A DNA stretch of 64,000 nt. Origin: Actinomyces sp. (GTDB lineage Bacteria; Actinomycetota; Actinomycetes; Actinomycetales; Actinomycetaceae). The notes beneath the pieces are model-generated. The model saw nothing but the letters and a program-made list of their open reading frames with translations, was not told where the DNA came from and did no database searches. Of this stretch, positions 44,586 through 57,906 are shown piece after piece. Position 1 is the stretch's first letter, and every line of letters starts with the position of its first letter. The stretch covers positions 1-64,000 of the forward strand of contig JALCNR010000002.1 in the NCBI GenBank assembly GCA_022649165.1, read 5' to 3'. The translations under genes and the position numbers were made by a program.

Positions 44586-45468
44586 TCAGCGATTTGCGCC
44601 GGTCAGGATGGGTTGGAGCTGGTCACAGGCCTGGCTGGCGGCCCGGCGCAGCCCGGCGACGCTGGGTCCCTGGGCCAGGACCGCCCGCGACGACGATGGG
44701 AGCACACGGTCCAGCGCTCCCTTAAAAACAGCCCTGACCTGCTCAGATCCAGCGCCCTGAGCGCCGAAACCGGGGGCGAGGATGGGGCCGTGGAAGTCGG
44801 CGAGTGGGACGCCGAAGCGCCGGGTGGCATCTCCCACGGTGGCGCCGACGACGACTCCGCCGGGTGCAATGTGAGAGAAATCACATCCATGGTTCCATCG
44901 CTCCACGCCGCCGACGACGCCCGCCGCCACCGTGCGCCCGTCGGGGCCTGCCGCCCCCTGGACCGAGGCACCCTCCGGATTGGAGGTCAGGGCCAGGACG
45001 AACACGCCGCGCCCCGACTTCCGCGCCGCGTCGAGGGCCGGCAGGAGCGACCCCAGACCCAGATACGGCGAGAGCGTGACGGCATCCCCCGCCAGCGGGG
45101 ATCCCTCCCCCAGATAGGCGTCCGCATAGCCGGCCATCGTCGAGCCGATGTCCCCGCGTTTGGCGTCGACGAGGCACTGCGTCCCAGTGCCGCGGCACCC
45201 GGCGATGACCTCCTCGAGGACGGCCACGCCCGCGGAGCCGTGGCGTTCGAAGAACGCGGCCTGCGGTTTGAGCGCCGCCACCCGGCCGGCCAGCGCCTCG
45301 ACCACCGTCAACGAGAACCGGCGCAGGCCCTCGACATCGTCCTCCAGCCCCCAGGCCCGCAGCAGGGAGGCGTGCGGGTCGACGCCCACGCACAACGGCC
45401 CGAACTCGGACATCGCACCGGCGAGTCGGTCCCCGAAGCCGCCCGCCCGGATGGCCGCGCCGCCCTCG

Positions 45469-45476
<8 letters not shown>
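44586..45476 (-). CDS. pyrF: Orotidine 5'-phosphate decarboxylase
   Basis: 296 residues, type 2 (long) OMP decarboxylase. It forms [19 protein letters not shown] near 30, the catalytic [11 protein letters not shown] (about 88-98), and VVVGATVGD. The start overlaps the end of carB by eight bases. It is the last gene of the pyr run. Confidence 0.96.
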
Positions 45477-48779
<3,303 letters not shown>

Positions 48780-48780
<1 letters not shown>

Positions 48781-49970
48781 CAGCGGTTCTCCTTCATCAT
48801 CTCGACGAAGCGGTCGAACAGGTGTTCGCCGTCGTGCGGGCCGGCTGCGGCCTCGGGGTGGTACTGGACGGAGAAGGCCGGGATGTCGAGGGCGCGCAGC
48901 CCCTCGACCACCCCGTCGTTGAGGTCGACGTGGGAGACCTCGACGCGCCCGTAGCGCCCCTCCTCGAAGGGCGCCTCGATGGGGCGCCCGACCGGCGCGT
49001 CGACGGCGAAACCGTGGTTGTGCGCCGTGATCTCGACGCGGCCCGTGCGCAGGTCGCGCACCGGCTGGTTGACGCCGCGGTGGCCGAACTCCAGCTTGTA
49101 GGTGCCGAACCCCAGGGCCCGCCCGAAAAGCTGGTGGCCGAAGCAGATCCCGAAGAAGGGGATCCCGCTGTCGAGCACCGCCCGGAGCAGGTCGATCTCC
49201 TCCTCCGCCGTGGCCGGGTCCCCGGGCCCGTTGGAGAAGAACACGCCGTCGGGTCCCAGGGCCCGGATCTCGGCGAAAGTCGCGTCGGCGGGCACGACGT
49301 GGACCTCGGCGCCGCGGGCAGCCAGCTGCTCGGGCGTGCGGGCCTTGATCCCGAGGTCCACGGCCACCACGCGCACGGGGTCCGTGACGTCCTGCGCGGG
49401 TGCCACCACGTAGGCGCGGTCCGTGCTCACCTCGGCCGCCAGCGCGGCGCCCGCCATGCCGGGCTGCGCGGCGACGACGGCCACGAGCGCGTCTCGGACC
49501 TGGGAGGTCAGGTGCTCGGCGCCGGCGGGCAGGGCGTCCCCGGAGAAGATGCCGGCGCGCATCGCGCCGTGTGAGCGGATGTGCCGGGTGATCGCCCGGG
49601 TGTCGACGTCGCAGATGCCGACGACGCCCTGGTCGCGCAGGTCGTCCTCGAGCTCGCGCCGGGCCCGCCAGTTCGAGGCGCGCCGCGCGGGATCGCGGAC
49701 GACGAACCCCGACACCCAGATGCGCGCGGACTCCGGGTCCTCGTCGTTGACCCCTGTGTTGCCGATGTGGGGAGCGGTCATCACGACGATCTGTCGGTGG
49801 TAGGACGGATCCGTCAGCGTCTCCTGGTAGCCCGTCATCCCCGTCGAGAACACGATCTCGCCGAGCGTGCGTCCCGCCGCCCCCCACTTCCTGCCGCGGA
49901 AGACCGATCCGTCCTCGAGGACCAGCAACGCCAGCCCCCGTCCCTCCTGTGGAATCTGGCCCTCGCTCAC
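48780..49970 (-). CDS. carA: Carbamoyl-phosphate synthase small subunit
   Basis: 396 residues. The glutaminase partner of CarB. An N-terminal small-chain domain ([27 protein letters not shown]) precedes the class I glutamine amidotransferase with the nucleophile in [14 protein letters not shown] (about 257-270) and catalytic His in [15 protein letters not shown]. It overlaps pyrC by four bases and carB by one. Confidence 0.97.
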
Positions 49971-51298
49971 CGGCGCTCCTCCCGTGGCACGGGGGCGCCC
50001 TCGACGACGGTGCGCTCCCCGCGATGGATCGTGTGCCAGACCCTACCCGGCAGCTCCATCCCCCCGTACGGGGTGTTCGACGACCGGGACCAGCGGGCCG
50101 CCTCGCCCACCGGCGTGCGGGCGGCCGGATCGACCAGCGCGACGTCGGCGGGCGCCCCCGCGGCGAGTCCGCGCCCCAGGCCCTCGACCCTTCCGATGCG
50201 CGCCGGCGTGGTGGACATCACCCGCGCGACGTCCGCCCAGGCCAGGAGCCCGGGCTCCACCATCGTGCGGATGACGACCGAGAGGGCGGTCTCGAGCCCG
50301 ATCATCCCGAACGCCCCGGCCTGCCACTCGCAGTCCTTGTCCTCCAGAGGGTGGGGCGCGTGGTCCGTCGCCACGGCGTCGATCGTCCCGTCGGCGAGCC
50401 CCGCCCGCACCGCCTCGACGTCCTCGGCGGTGCGCAGCGGCGGGTTGACCTTGTAGATCGGATCGTAGGTCGAGGCCAGGTCCTCGGTGAGCAGGAGGTG
50501 GTGGGGGGTGACCTCGGCGGTGACGTCGACCCCCTGCGCCTTGCCCCAGCGGATGAGGTCCACGGAGCCGGCGGTCGAGACGTGGCAGACGTGCAGACGC
50601 GAACCGACGTGCTTGGCCAGCAGGATGTCGCGCGCGATGACGGCCTCCTCGGCGACCGCCGGCCAGCCCGTGAGGCCGAGCTCGCCGGAGAGCGCCGACT
50701 CGTTCATCTGCGCGCCGTCGGTGAGCAGGGGGTCCTGGGCGTGTTGGGCGACGACGCCGTCGAAGGCCTTGACGTACTCAAGGGCGCGGCGCATGACGAC
50801 GGGATCGGACACGCACCGCCCGTCGTCGGAGAAGACGCGGACCCGGGCGCGCGAGCGCGCCATCGCCCCCATCGCCGAGAGGTGGCGCCCCTCGAGGCCC
50901 TCGGTGACGGCGCCCACCGGGCGGACGTCGACCCAGCCGGCCTCCCGGCCCAGCTCCCAGACCTGGTCGACGACCGAGGCCGTGTCGGCCACGGGCGTCG
51001 TGTTCGCCATGGCGTGGACGCAGGTGTAGCCGCCGGCCGCGGCGGCCCGCGTGCCGGTGAACACCGTCTCTGCGTCCTCGCGTCCCGGCTCGCGCAGGTG
51101 GGTGTGCAGGTCGACGAGCCCCGGCAGGGCGACAAGGCCATCGGCGTCGAGGACCTCCGCTCCCGCGCGGGCCTCCTCGGCGGCGTCCGCTCCGACGGCG
51201 ACCAGACGGCCGCCGCGCACGAGAAGGTCGCCCCGCCCGGGCCGTCCCGCAGCGGAGAGGTCGGCGGCGCGGATGAGCAGATCGGGGGCGTCAGTCAC
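49967..51298 (-). CDS. pyrC: Dihydroorotase, class I
   Basis: 443 residues from GTG 51298, overlapping the pyrB end by eight bases. An amidohydrolase: the metal ligands are in [13 protein letters not shown] (about 55-67), a later His in HVCHVSTAG and the Asp in [17 protein letters not shown]. It closes the dihydroorotate ring. The long class I form is usual in actinobacterial pyr operons. Confidence 0.96.
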   Translation of the reverse strand: MTDAPDLLIRAADLSAAGRPGRGDLLVRGGRLVAVGADAAEEARAGAEVLDADGLVALPGLVDLHTHLREPGREDAETVFTGTRAAAAGGYTCVHAMANTTPVADTASVVDQVWELGREAGWVDVRPVGAVTEGLEGRHLSAMGAMARSRARVRVFSDDGRCVSDPVVMRRALEYVKAFDGVVAQHAQDPLLTDGAQMNESALSGELGLTGWPAVAEEAVIARDILLAKHVGSRLHVCHVSTAGSVDLIRWGKAQGVDVTAEVTPHHLLLTEDLASTYDPIYKVNPPLRTAEDVEAVRAGLADGTIDAVATDHAPHPLEDKDCEWQAGAFGMIGLETALSVVIRTMVEPGLLAWADVARVMSTTPARIGRVEGLGRGLAAGAPADVALVDPAARTPVGEAARWSRSSNTPYGGMELPGRVWHTIHRGERTVVEGAPVPREERR

Positions 51299-52271
51299 GG
51301 GAGGCTCCTTCGGGGGCGAGCAGCAGGTAGAGGGCGGCCATGCGCACCGACACGCCGTTGGCCACCTGTTCGACGACGACGGAGCGGGGCGAGTCGGCCG
51401 CCTCCGCACAGATCTCGAGCCCGCGGTTCATCGGGCCGGGGTGCATGACGGCAGTGTGGCCGGGCAGCCGCGAGAACCGCTGGACGTCGAGGCCGTAGCT
51501 CGCGTGGTACTCGCCGGGCGAGGGGAAGAACCCTCCCCCTGCGGCGCTCATGCGCTCGCGCTGGACGCGCAGCATCATGACGGCGTCCGGCTCCTGCGCG
51601 GCGAGCGCGTGGTCGAGGTCGTAGTCCACGTCGCACGGCCACTTCCCGACCCCCACCGGAAGGAGCGTGGGCGGGGCGACCAGCGTCACCTGGGCGCCGA
51701 GGAGCGTGAGCAGGTCGACGTCGGAGCGCGCGACCCGGCTGTGGAGGATATCGCCGACGATGACGACCCGTGCGCCCGCCAGGTCGGTGCCGGGGGCGAT
51801 GGGGCCGTCCTCCGCCGCGAGGTGACGGCGCAGGGTCATCGCGTCAAGCAGAGCCTGCGTGGGGTGCTGGTGGGTGCCGTCTCCGGCGTTGAGGACCGGA
51901 AGGTGGATCCATCCCGCGTGGGCGAGGCGGTGGGCGGCGCCTGAGGACTGGTGGCGGATCACGACGGCATCCGCCCCCATCGCCTGGAGGGTGAGGGCCG
52001 TGTCCTTGAGGGACTCGCCCTTGGACACGCTGGAGCCCTTCGCCGTGAAGTTGATGACGTCGGCGGACAGGCGTTTCGCCGCCGCTTCGAAGGACAGGCG
52101 CGTGCGGGTGGAGTCCTCGAAGAACAGGTTGATGACGGTCCGCCCGTGCAGGGTGGGCAGCTTCTTGACGCGGCGCGACTGGGTGGCGGCCATCGCCTCC
52201 GCCGTGTCGAGGAGCAGGAGCGCCTCGCGCCGGTCGAGGTCTCGGATCGAGATGAGGTGGTCGAGCGACAT
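51291..52271 (-). CDS. pyrB: Aspartate carbamoyltransferase catalytic subunit
   Basis: 326 residues from ATG 52271. Carbamoyl-phosphate site [13 protein letters not shown] (about 49-61), then [30 protein letters not shown] and [12 protein letters not shown]. It commits carbamoyl phosphate and aspartate to pyrimidine synthesis. No pyrI regulatory subunit nearby, as usual where PyrR controls the operon. One base separates it from pyrR. Confidence 0.97.
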   Translation of the reverse strand: MSLDHLISIRDLDRREALLLLDTAEAMAATQSRRVKKLPTLHGRTVINLFFEDSTRTRLSFEAAAKRLSADVINFTAKGSSVSKGESLKDTALTLQAMGADAVVIRHQSSGAAHRLAHAGWIHLPVLNAGDGTHQHPTQALLDAMTLRRHLAAEDGPIAPGTDLAGARVVIVGDILHSRVARSDVDLLTLLGAQVTLVAPPTLLPVGVGKWPCDVDYDLDHALAAQEPDAVMMLRVQRERMSAAGGGFFPSPGEYHASYGLDVQRFSRLPGHTAVMHPGPMNRGLEICAEAADSPRSVVVEQVANGVSVRMAALYLLLAPEGASRD

Positions 52272-52272
52272 G

Positions 52273-52887
52273 TCAAGCCCTCCCGCCCGCGCGCCGGCCG
52301 ATGAGGACCGCGTCGCGCCCATCGTCCTCCGTCAGCAGGATCCGTACCGTCTCCTCATGCGAGGTGGGGAGGTTCTTGCCGACATAGTCCGGGCGGATCG
52401 GCAGCTCGCGGTGTCCGCGGTCGACCAGGACCGCCAGCTGGACGGCGGCGGGTCGACCCAACGTGGACAGCGCGTCGAGCGCCGCCTTGATCGTGCGTCC
52501 CGTGTAGAGGACGTCGTCGACCACGACGACGGTGCGCCCCTCGATGCCCCGGTCGGGAATGCGGGTGGGATGCGGGGATCGCAGCGGTTGGGAGGCCAGG
52601 TCGTCGCGGAACATCGTGGTGTCGATCGTCGCGAGATCGCAGCGGGCGCCCCCGACCTGTTCGATCCGGGAGACGATCCGTTCGGCGAGCGTGGCGCCGC
52701 GGGTCGGGATCCCGGCGATCACCAGGTCGCCGCCGCCGTGGTTGCGCTCGAGGATCTCGAAGGCGATGCGGGTGAGGGAGCGGGCGATGTCATCGGCGTC
52801 CAGGACCTCGCGGCCGTGCGGGTCGGGGCCGGAGCCCGGCGGATCGCTCGTGGGGATCGCGGCCGGGTTCGAGTATGACGGGTCCAT
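52273..52887 (-). CDS. pyrR: Bifunctional pyr operon regulator / uracil phosphoribosyltransferase PyrR
   Basis: 204 residues, with a longer-than-usual Pro/Ser/Gly-rich N-terminal extension of about 25 residues. The PRTase fold has the PRPP motif [18 protein letters not shown] (about 117-134) and the family's [16 protein letters not shown]. PyrR binds its leader RNA in the presence of UMP/UTP and lowers expression. A matching RNA site overlaps its own ribosome-binding site, as in mycobacteria. Confidence 0.95.
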   Translation of the reverse strand: MDPSYSNPAAIPTSDPPGSGPDPHGREVLDADDIARSLTRIAFEILERNHGGGDLVIAGIPTRGATLAERIVSRIEQVGGARCDLATIDTTMFRDDLASQPLRSPHPTRIPDRGIEGRTVVVVDDVLYTGRTIKAALDALSTLGRPAAVQLAVLVDRGHRELPIRPDYVGKNLPTSHEETVRILLTEDDGRDAVLIGRRAGGRA

Positions 52888-52890
52888 GCG

Positions 52891-52915
52891 GACCTCCTTC
52901 TCCGCCTCACGGGAC
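52891..52915 (-). promoter_or_regulatory. PyrR-binding leader overlapping the pyrR ribosome-binding site
   Basis: Minus strand reads GTCCCGTGAGGCGGAGAAGG followed by AGGTC and, three bases on, the pyrR ATG. GTCCNGTGAGGCNGNGAAGG is the conserved PyrR-binding loop, and the AGAAGGAGG part is also the Shine-Dalgarno. In Mycobacterium smegmatis this arrangement gives translational repression by PyrR. No terminator/antiterminator pair is seen. Confidence 0.85.
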
Positions 52916-52993
52916 GGGCTTCAAGGGGGTGTGTTCCGCGCGCCAGGGTACACCCTGCCGGGCCCTGCGCCGCCCTGGCGTCCGCCGCAGGGT

Positions 52994-55591
52994 TCAGCCG
53001 CGTGCCGGCCGGCGGTCCAGCGAGGCACCCTCGATGTCGAGGTCGGGCAGGATGCGGTCCAGCCACTTCGGCAGCCACCAGGCGGCGTCGCCCATGAGGT
53101 GCATGGCGCCGGGGATGATGAGCATGCGCACCAGGAAGGCGTCCAGCAGGACGCCCAGCGACAGGGAGAACCCGATCGACTTCACCATCAGCGAGTCGTT
53201 GAGGATGAAGCCCGCGAACACGGAGACCATGATGATCGCCGAGCAGGTGACCACGGCCCGTCCCATCCGCCTGCCCCGGCGCACGGACACCCGCGCAGGA
53301 GATCCCTGCACGTAGGCCTCGCGCATGCCCGAGACCAGGAACAGCTGATAGTCCATCGCCAACCCGAACAGGACGCCCGTCTGGATGATCGGGAGGAAGC
53401 TCAGCACGGGAGCCGGATCGTGCACGCCGAACAGGGACGACCCCCAACCCAGCTGGAACACGGCCGTCACGCCGCCGAACGCGGCCAGGATCGACAGCAC
53501 GAATCCGAGGGTGGCGGTGAGCGGCACCAGGATCGACCGGAATACGACGATCAGGATGAGGAAGGACAGACCGACGACGACCGCGAGGTAGATGGGCAGG
53601 ACGTCGGAGAGCTTCTCGGAGATGTCGATGTTGCCGGAGGCCGATCCGGCGACGCCGAGCGTCACGGCGTCGCCGGCGCTGTCGGTGGCGTCCAATGCCC
53701 GCAGGTTGTGGACCAGGGCCTCGGTCGACTCGGCGGAGGGGCCCTGAGTCGGAACGACCTGGAAAGCCAGCGTCGTCGCGTCCTGCGACAAGCCGATCGG
53801 GACCACAGACTGGACGTCGGCCAGGGCGGACAGCTGTCCGCCGATCGCGGCCTCCTCATGCACCGCGGCCTCCTGGTCGAGCGCGCCCGGCAACGTGGCT
53901 GTCACCAGGAGCGGGCTGTTCATGCCGGGTCCGAACTCCTCGGCGATCGCGGTGAAGGCCCGATGGGCGCTGGAGTCCACCGGCTCGGAGGACCCGTCGG
54001 GCAGGCCCAGGCGCATCTGGAGGGCCGGCAGGGCCATCGCCACCAGCACGGCGATCCCCACCACGACCGAGGCGATCGCCTGCCATCGAGGCATCGGCGT
54101 CGTCGGCAGCGTGCTCGGGTGGGTCCCCGCCTCCGCGGCAGCAGTCCCCGCCCCTCCGGCCGACGCCCCGGCTCCGGCGCCCTGATCCAGGCGCGCCCGC
54201 TCCGCGCGCCGCAGGATCCGCGGTCCCATCAGCGACAGGGCGGCCGGCGTCACCGTCAGCGCGACCAGGACGGCCATGGCGATCGAGACGGCGCCGACGG
54301 TGCCCAGCAGTCCCAGGAACGGGATCCCGGTGAGGTTGAGCGCCAGCAGCGCGATGAACACGGTGAGCCCGGCGAAGAGCACGGCATTGCCGGAGGTCCC
54401 GTTCGCCCGCGCGATCGATTCGCGCAGGTCCATCCCGTGGCGCAACTGGACGCGGTGCCGGTTGATGATGAACAGCGAGTAGTCGATGCCGACGGCCAGG
54501 CCCAGCATGACCCCGAGGATCGGGGTGATCGAGAGCATCTCGATGGTCCCCGACAGGGCGAGCGTCCCGATGACGGACACGGCGACGCCCAGCAGGGCGT
54601 TGAGCAGCGGCAATCCGACGCCCACCAAGGTGCCGAGCATGACGAACAGGACGATCGCGGCGACGGCCAGGCCCAGCATCTCCCCGCCCCCCAGGCTGGG
54701 GATGCCCTGGGCGACGTCGTAGCTCGGCAGCACCGTGACGCCCTGGATCGGCGTGGAGGTCAGCTGGTCGACGACCGGGTCGATGATCTCTGTGGGCAGC
54801 GCCGTGTCGGTGCTCGCGAACTGGATCTGGGCCAGGGCGGTCGAACCGTCCTCGGACACCGTCCGCATGCCGTTCAGCTGGTCGAGCAGCGCCTGCCCGT
54901 CCTCCAGCTGGGCGCTCTGGGCGCTCAGCTGATCCCGGCCCGCGTCGAGGGCCTTCTGCTGCTGGTCCAGCTGCGCGGCCCCCTGCTCCAGCTGGGAGCG
55001 TTGGGCGTCCAGCTGGGCCTGCTGGTCGGCGACCATGGCCGTCGCGCTCGCCTGGTCCAGGCCCTGGCTCATCGCCTGCTGGACGCCGGCGTCGATCTGC
55101 GCCTGGGCGGCGTCGAGTTGGGCCGTCCCCGCGTCGAGTTGCGTGCGGGCGGCGTCCAGCTGGGTCTGCCCGTCCTGGAGCTGCGTGCGCGCCGCGTCGA
55201 TCTGGGTCTGGCCGTCCGCGACCTGGGCCGCCTGCTGATCCAGCTGGGCCTGCGCGTCGAACGGGTTGACGACGTTCTTCACGCCCTCCAGCGCCGCGGT
55301 GCCGGCGAGCAGGTCACCGATCTGCTGCTTCTGCTCGTCGGTGAACGCCGAGCCGTCGTCGGTGCGGATCACCACGGTGCCGGACTTCCCGGCGGCGTCG
55401 GGAAACTCGGCGGCCAGGGAGTCGGCGACCTCCTGGGTCGCGGTCCCCGGGATGGACACGGCGGTCGTCAGCTCCCCGTGGCCCACGGCGAATCCGCCGA
55501 TCGCGGCGGCCAGGACGACCAGCCAGGTGAGCAGCACCGCCCAGGGGCGGCGGGCCGAGAACCGGCCCAATCGAGCGAGAAGCTTCGCCAT
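52994..55591 (-). CDS. MMPL-family (RND) exporter
   Basis: 865 residues from ATG 55591. Two halves each carry an RND membrane bundle: an N-terminal segment WAVLLTWLVVLAAAIGGF, five more near 345-510, then a second set near 575-600 and 715-850. The first extracytoplasmic loop contains an unusually long run of Gln/Asp/Ala heptads (about 120-270, repeated TQLDAARTQLDAG-like units), probably a coiled coil. GIDYSLFIINRHR and AMDYQLFLVSGMREA are the conserved membrane motifs. Divided from its TetR regulator by about 70 bp, same strand. Substrate probably a lipid or drug. Confidence 0.9.
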   Translation of the reverse strand: MAKLLARLGRFSARRPWAVLLTWLVVLAAAIGGFAVGHGELTTAVSIPGTATQEVADSLAAEFPDAAGKSGTVVIRTDDGSAFTDEQKQQIGDLLAGTAALEGVKNVVNPFDAQAQLDQQAAQVADGQTQIDAARTQLQDGQTQLDAARTQLDAGTAQLDAAQAQIDAGVQQAMSQGLDQASATAMVADQQAQLDAQRSQLEQGAAQLDQQQKALDAGRDQLSAQSAQLEDGQALLDQLNGMRTVSEDGSTALAQIQFASTDTALPTEIIDPVVDQLTSTPIQGVTVLPSYDVAQGIPSLGGGEMLGLAVAAIVLFVMLGTLVGVGLPLLNALLGVAVSVIGTLALSGTIEMLSITPILGVMLGLAVGIDYSLFIINRHRVQLRHGMDLRESIARANGTSGNAVLFAGLTVFIALLALNLTGIPFLGLLGTVGAVSIAMAVLVALTVTPAALSLMGPRILRRAERARLDQGAGAGASAGGAGTAAAEAGTHPSTLPTTPMPRWQAIASVVVGIAVLVAMALPALQMRLGLPDGSSEPVDSSAHRAFTAIAEEFGPGMNSPLLVTATLPGALDQEAAVHEEAAIGGQLSALADVQSVVPIGLSQDATTLAFQVVPTQGPSAESTEALVHNLRALDATDSAGDAVTLGVAGSASGNIDISEKLSDVLPIYLAVVVGLSFLILIVVFRSILVPLTATLGFVLSILAAFGGVTAVFQLGWGSSLFGVHDPAPVLSFLPIIQTGVLFGLAMDYQLFLVSGMREAYVQGSPARVSVRRGRRMGRAVVTCSAIIMVSVFAGFILNDSLMVKSIGFSLSLGVLLDAFLVRMLIIPGAMHLMGDAAWWLPKWLDRILPDLDIEGASLDRRPARG

Positions 55592-55662
55592 CACATCTTC
55601 CTTGCAGCTGGGGGGGACACAGAAGTGGCAGATATCGACGAGGGCGGACCCGCGTGGCCGGG

Positions 55663-56301
55663 TCAGGCGTACCCGGTGCGGATCTGGTCGATGACGGCGC
55701 TGAGGAGCCCATCCCACTGCTCCCGCGCCCCGCGGCCCGCCGGGTCCTGGCTGACCAGGTCCTGTCCCGACAGTGACTGAGCCCACAGGATCGCGGCGGA
55801 GGCCAGCCCCTGGACCAGGGAGCCAACCAGCACGCGGATCTCCAGGGGGTCCACCTGGTCGAAGCGTTGGGCCAGCGCGCCGGTGAGGTCCGCCTCGACT
55901 CGGAAGAAGATGACGGCCAGCCTGTCGGGACGCGCCTTGGCGTCGTCGAAACCGCCGACCGCCCGCCAGATGTACAGCAGCGGGGTGAGGACATCCGTGC
56001 CGGTCAGGACCGCGGCCAGCGCCTCGAAGGCGGCCCGCCGGTCGGTTCCCTTGGCCGCTGAGACGACCGCCTCCCGGACCTGGTCGACCGTCCCGGACAG
56101 CTCTTCCAGACAGGACTGGACCAGCACGTCCTCCAGTGAGGCGAAATGGTTGAAGACCGTCCGCCGCGCCACGTCGGCGCGCTCCGCCAGCTGGTCGACG
56201 TTGAAACCGTCGCCTCCCTGCTCCATGACCAGGTCATGGGCAGCGGTCAGGATCGTCTCGCGATGGCGGGCCTTGAGTGCAGCGCGGCGGTCGATATCCA
56301 T
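55663..56301 (-). CDS. TetR-family transcriptional regulator
   Basis: 212 residues from ATG 56301. N-terminal helix-turn-helix in about 10-57 (RETILTAAHDLVMEQGGDGFNVDQLAERADVARRTVFNHFASLEDVL region) and a helical ligand-binding domain with no close relatives I can name. It is followed on the same strand by the MMPL exporter, so it very probably represses its own operon. A palindrome 20 bp upstream is its likely operator. Confidence 0.9.
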   Translation of the reverse strand: MDIDRRAALKARHRETILTAAHDLVMEQGGDGFNVDQLAERADVARRTVFNHFASLEDVLVQSCLEELSGTVDQVREAVVSAAKGTDRRAAFEALAAVLTGTDVLTPLLYIWRAVGGFDDAKARPDRLAVIFFRVEADLTGALAQRFDQVDPLEIRVLVGSLVQGLASAAILWAQSLSGQDLVSQDPAGRGAREQWDGLLSAVIDQIRTGYA

Positions 56302-56322
56302 AGCGCCCAGCATATGGCACGG

Positions 56323-56338
56323 TGTGCAACGATGCACA
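56323..56338. promoter_or_regulatory. Palindromic operator upstream of tetR-mmpL
   Basis: TGTGCA-ACGA-TGCACA is a perfect 6-bp inverted repeat with four-base spacer, 22 bp upstream of the tetR start. A further GTGCAT half-site follows at 56341. Size and place suit a TetR dimer. Confidence 0.65.
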
Positions 56339-56370
56339 GCGTGCATTTCTTTCGAGAGAACGCCTCCCAG

Positions 56371-56574
56371 TCAGGCGTCCCGCATCCGCACGACGCGGAC
56401 ACGGCAGGCCAGTCCGCGCAGCGTCCGGGCGTGCGCGTCCTCGCGCAGGGCGTGGACCAGCGCCCCGGACGGCTTCCCGCCCTCGCCGAACTGGGAGAAC
56501 GCGGCATGCAGAACGGCGACGACCTCGGCCAGCGTGCCCGAGGGCACGTCCAGGTCGAGCTCGATGTCGGCCAT
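56371..56574 (-). CDS. Small protein of unknown function between nusB and tetR
   Basis: 67 residues from ATG 56574; ATG 56598, overlapping the nusB stop, would add eight. It begins ADIELDLDVPSGTLAEVVAVLHAAFSQFG and ends in a basic strand RGLACRVRVVRMRDA. No membrane segment, no known motif. It lies on the same strand just after nusB, so it is probably cotranscribed. Function unknown. Confidence 0.6.
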   Translation of the reverse strand: MADIELDLDVPSGTLAEVVAVLHAAFSQFGEGGKPSGALVHALREDAHARTLRGLACRVRVVRMRDA

Positions 56575-56587
56575 GGCCAGTGGTCGC

Positions 56588-57298
56588 TCAGTACTCATCA
56601 AGCAGCTCATCCAGGCTCGCCAGGTCCATCTCGCCCAGCTCCTCGAGAGTCGGGTGCCTGTCCCCCGGCTCCAGAGCGCCCGACGAGGGCGCCCCCGTGG
56701 CGGGCTCGGGCGCCTCCGCGACGTCCTCGGGCGCGCGGTCCTCGGCGTCCGCCGCCACTGGTTCGGACGCGACCGGCTCGCCCGCAGGGCCGTCCTCGTC
56801 AGTGTCCTCCGACGGCGCGGACTCCCCCTCGGCGACAGGGCGCCGTGACCAGGCGGGCGCGCCGATCTCGCGGCGCACGGCGTCAAGGACCGCGTTGACG
56901 AACCCCGGCGACGTGTCGGTCGAGATCGACTTCACGATCATGACGGCCTGGTCGATCGCCGTCACATCGGCGACATCGGAGGCCTCGTCGAGCATCTCCC
57001 ACACCGCGACGCGCATGACCGCCAGGTCCACCGGCGGGATCCGGTCGAGTCCGGGGACCTCGGCATGCGCCTCGATGAGTCCGTCGATGCGCCGAAGGTT
57101 CGCGGCGACGCCTTCGATCAGCGCGATCGAGTACTCGGGCAGGGGCGTCTGCGCGGCGGTGAGCACGCGCCGCTCGCGCAGCAGGTCCTCCAGCACCCGC
57201 GGGTTGCGTCCCATCCCGCGCTGGTCAGCCTCGAAGACGACATCGGCCGCCCGTTTGCGCGCCTTCGTCCGCGAGGTGAATCCTCGGTGCTCCGCCAC
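56588..57298 (-). CDS. nusB: Transcription antitermination factor NusB with acidic C-terminal extension
   Basis: 236 residues from GTG 57298. The first ~145 form the NusB fold (FTSRTKARKRAADVVFEADQRG, YSIALIEGVAANLRRID, VDLAVMRVAVWEML, VIAIDQAVMIVKS-like, FVNAVLDAVRREIG). NusB binds boxA RNA with S10 in rRNA antitermination. The usual protein ends about there; here ~90 Glu/Asp/Ala/Pro-rich residues follow, ending DLASLDELLDEY. Two bases after the efp stop, so coupled to efp. Confidence 0.95.
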   Translation of the reverse strand: MAEHRGFTSRTKARKRAADVVFEADQRGMGRNPRVLEDLLRERRVLTAAQTPLPEYSIALIEGVAANLRRIDGLIEAHAEVPGLDRIPPVDLAVMRVAVWEMLDEASDVADVTAIDQAVMIVKSISTDTSPGFVNAVLDAVRREIGAPAWSRRPVAEGESAPSEDTDEDGPAGEPVASEPVAADAEDRAPEDVAEAPEPATGAPSSGALEPGDRHPTLEELGEMDLASLDELLDEY

Positions 57299-57300
57299 GA

Positions 57301-57864
57301 TCAGTCCGCGGCCCGTCCGGAGTAGGAGCCGTCGCGGGTATCGACCTTGACGCGGGTGCCCTCTTCGAGGAACAGCGGCACCTGGATCTCGTAGCCGGTC
57401 TCCAGCGTCGCAGGCTTGGTCCCCGCGGAGGAGCGGTCGCCCTGCAGACCGGGCTCCGTGTGGGCGATGGTGAGGACCACCGTCGCCGGAAGCTCGACGA
57501 AGAGCACCGTGCCGTCGTTCTGGGAGACGATGACGTCCTGGTTCTCGACCAGGAAGTTCCGCGCGTCCCCGACGACCTCCGACGGCACGCTGAGCTGCTC
57601 GAAGGTCGTCTGGTCCATGAAGATGTAGTCGCTGCCGTCGTTGTACAGGTACGTCATGTCGCGGCGGTCCACCGTCGCCGTCTCGATCTTCACGCCGGCG
57701 TTGAAGGTGCGGTCCACCGTTTTGCCCGAGAGGATGTTCTTGATCTTCGTGCGCACAAAGGCCGGGCCCTTGCCGGGCTTCACGTGCTGGAACTCGACGA
57801 CCTGCCAGAGCTGTCCGTCGATGACCATGACCAGGCCGTTCTTGAGATCGTTCGTGGTTGCCAC
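57301..57864 (-). CDS. efp: Translation elongation factor P
   Basis: 187 residues, the standard length with three beta domains. EF-P relieves ribosome stalling at polyproline. The loop [14 protein letters not shown] carries the lysine at the tip of domain [30 protein letters not shown] and [18 protein letters not shown] complete the family signature. No modification enzyme is encoded nearby. Confidence 0.97.
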   Translation of the reverse strand: MATTNDLKNGLVMVIDGQLWQVVEFQHVKPGKGPAFVRTKIKNILSGKTVDRTFNAGVKIETATVDRRDMTYLYNDGSDYIFMDQTTFEQLSVPSEVVGDARNFLVENQDVIVSQNDGTVLFVELPATVVLTIAHTEPGLQGDRSSAGTKPATLETGYEIQVPLFLEEGTRVKVDTRDGSYSGRAAD

Positions 57865-57906
57865 GGGGCGCGCCTTCTTCTCGGGGATTTCGGACCGCCC
57901 GCAAGT

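Noticed and set aside
55035-55238. Repeats in the MMPL loop as a possible CRISPR or tandem array
   Set aside because: They are codon-level repeats of a Gln/Asp heptad inside an open frame, without constant spacing or spacers.
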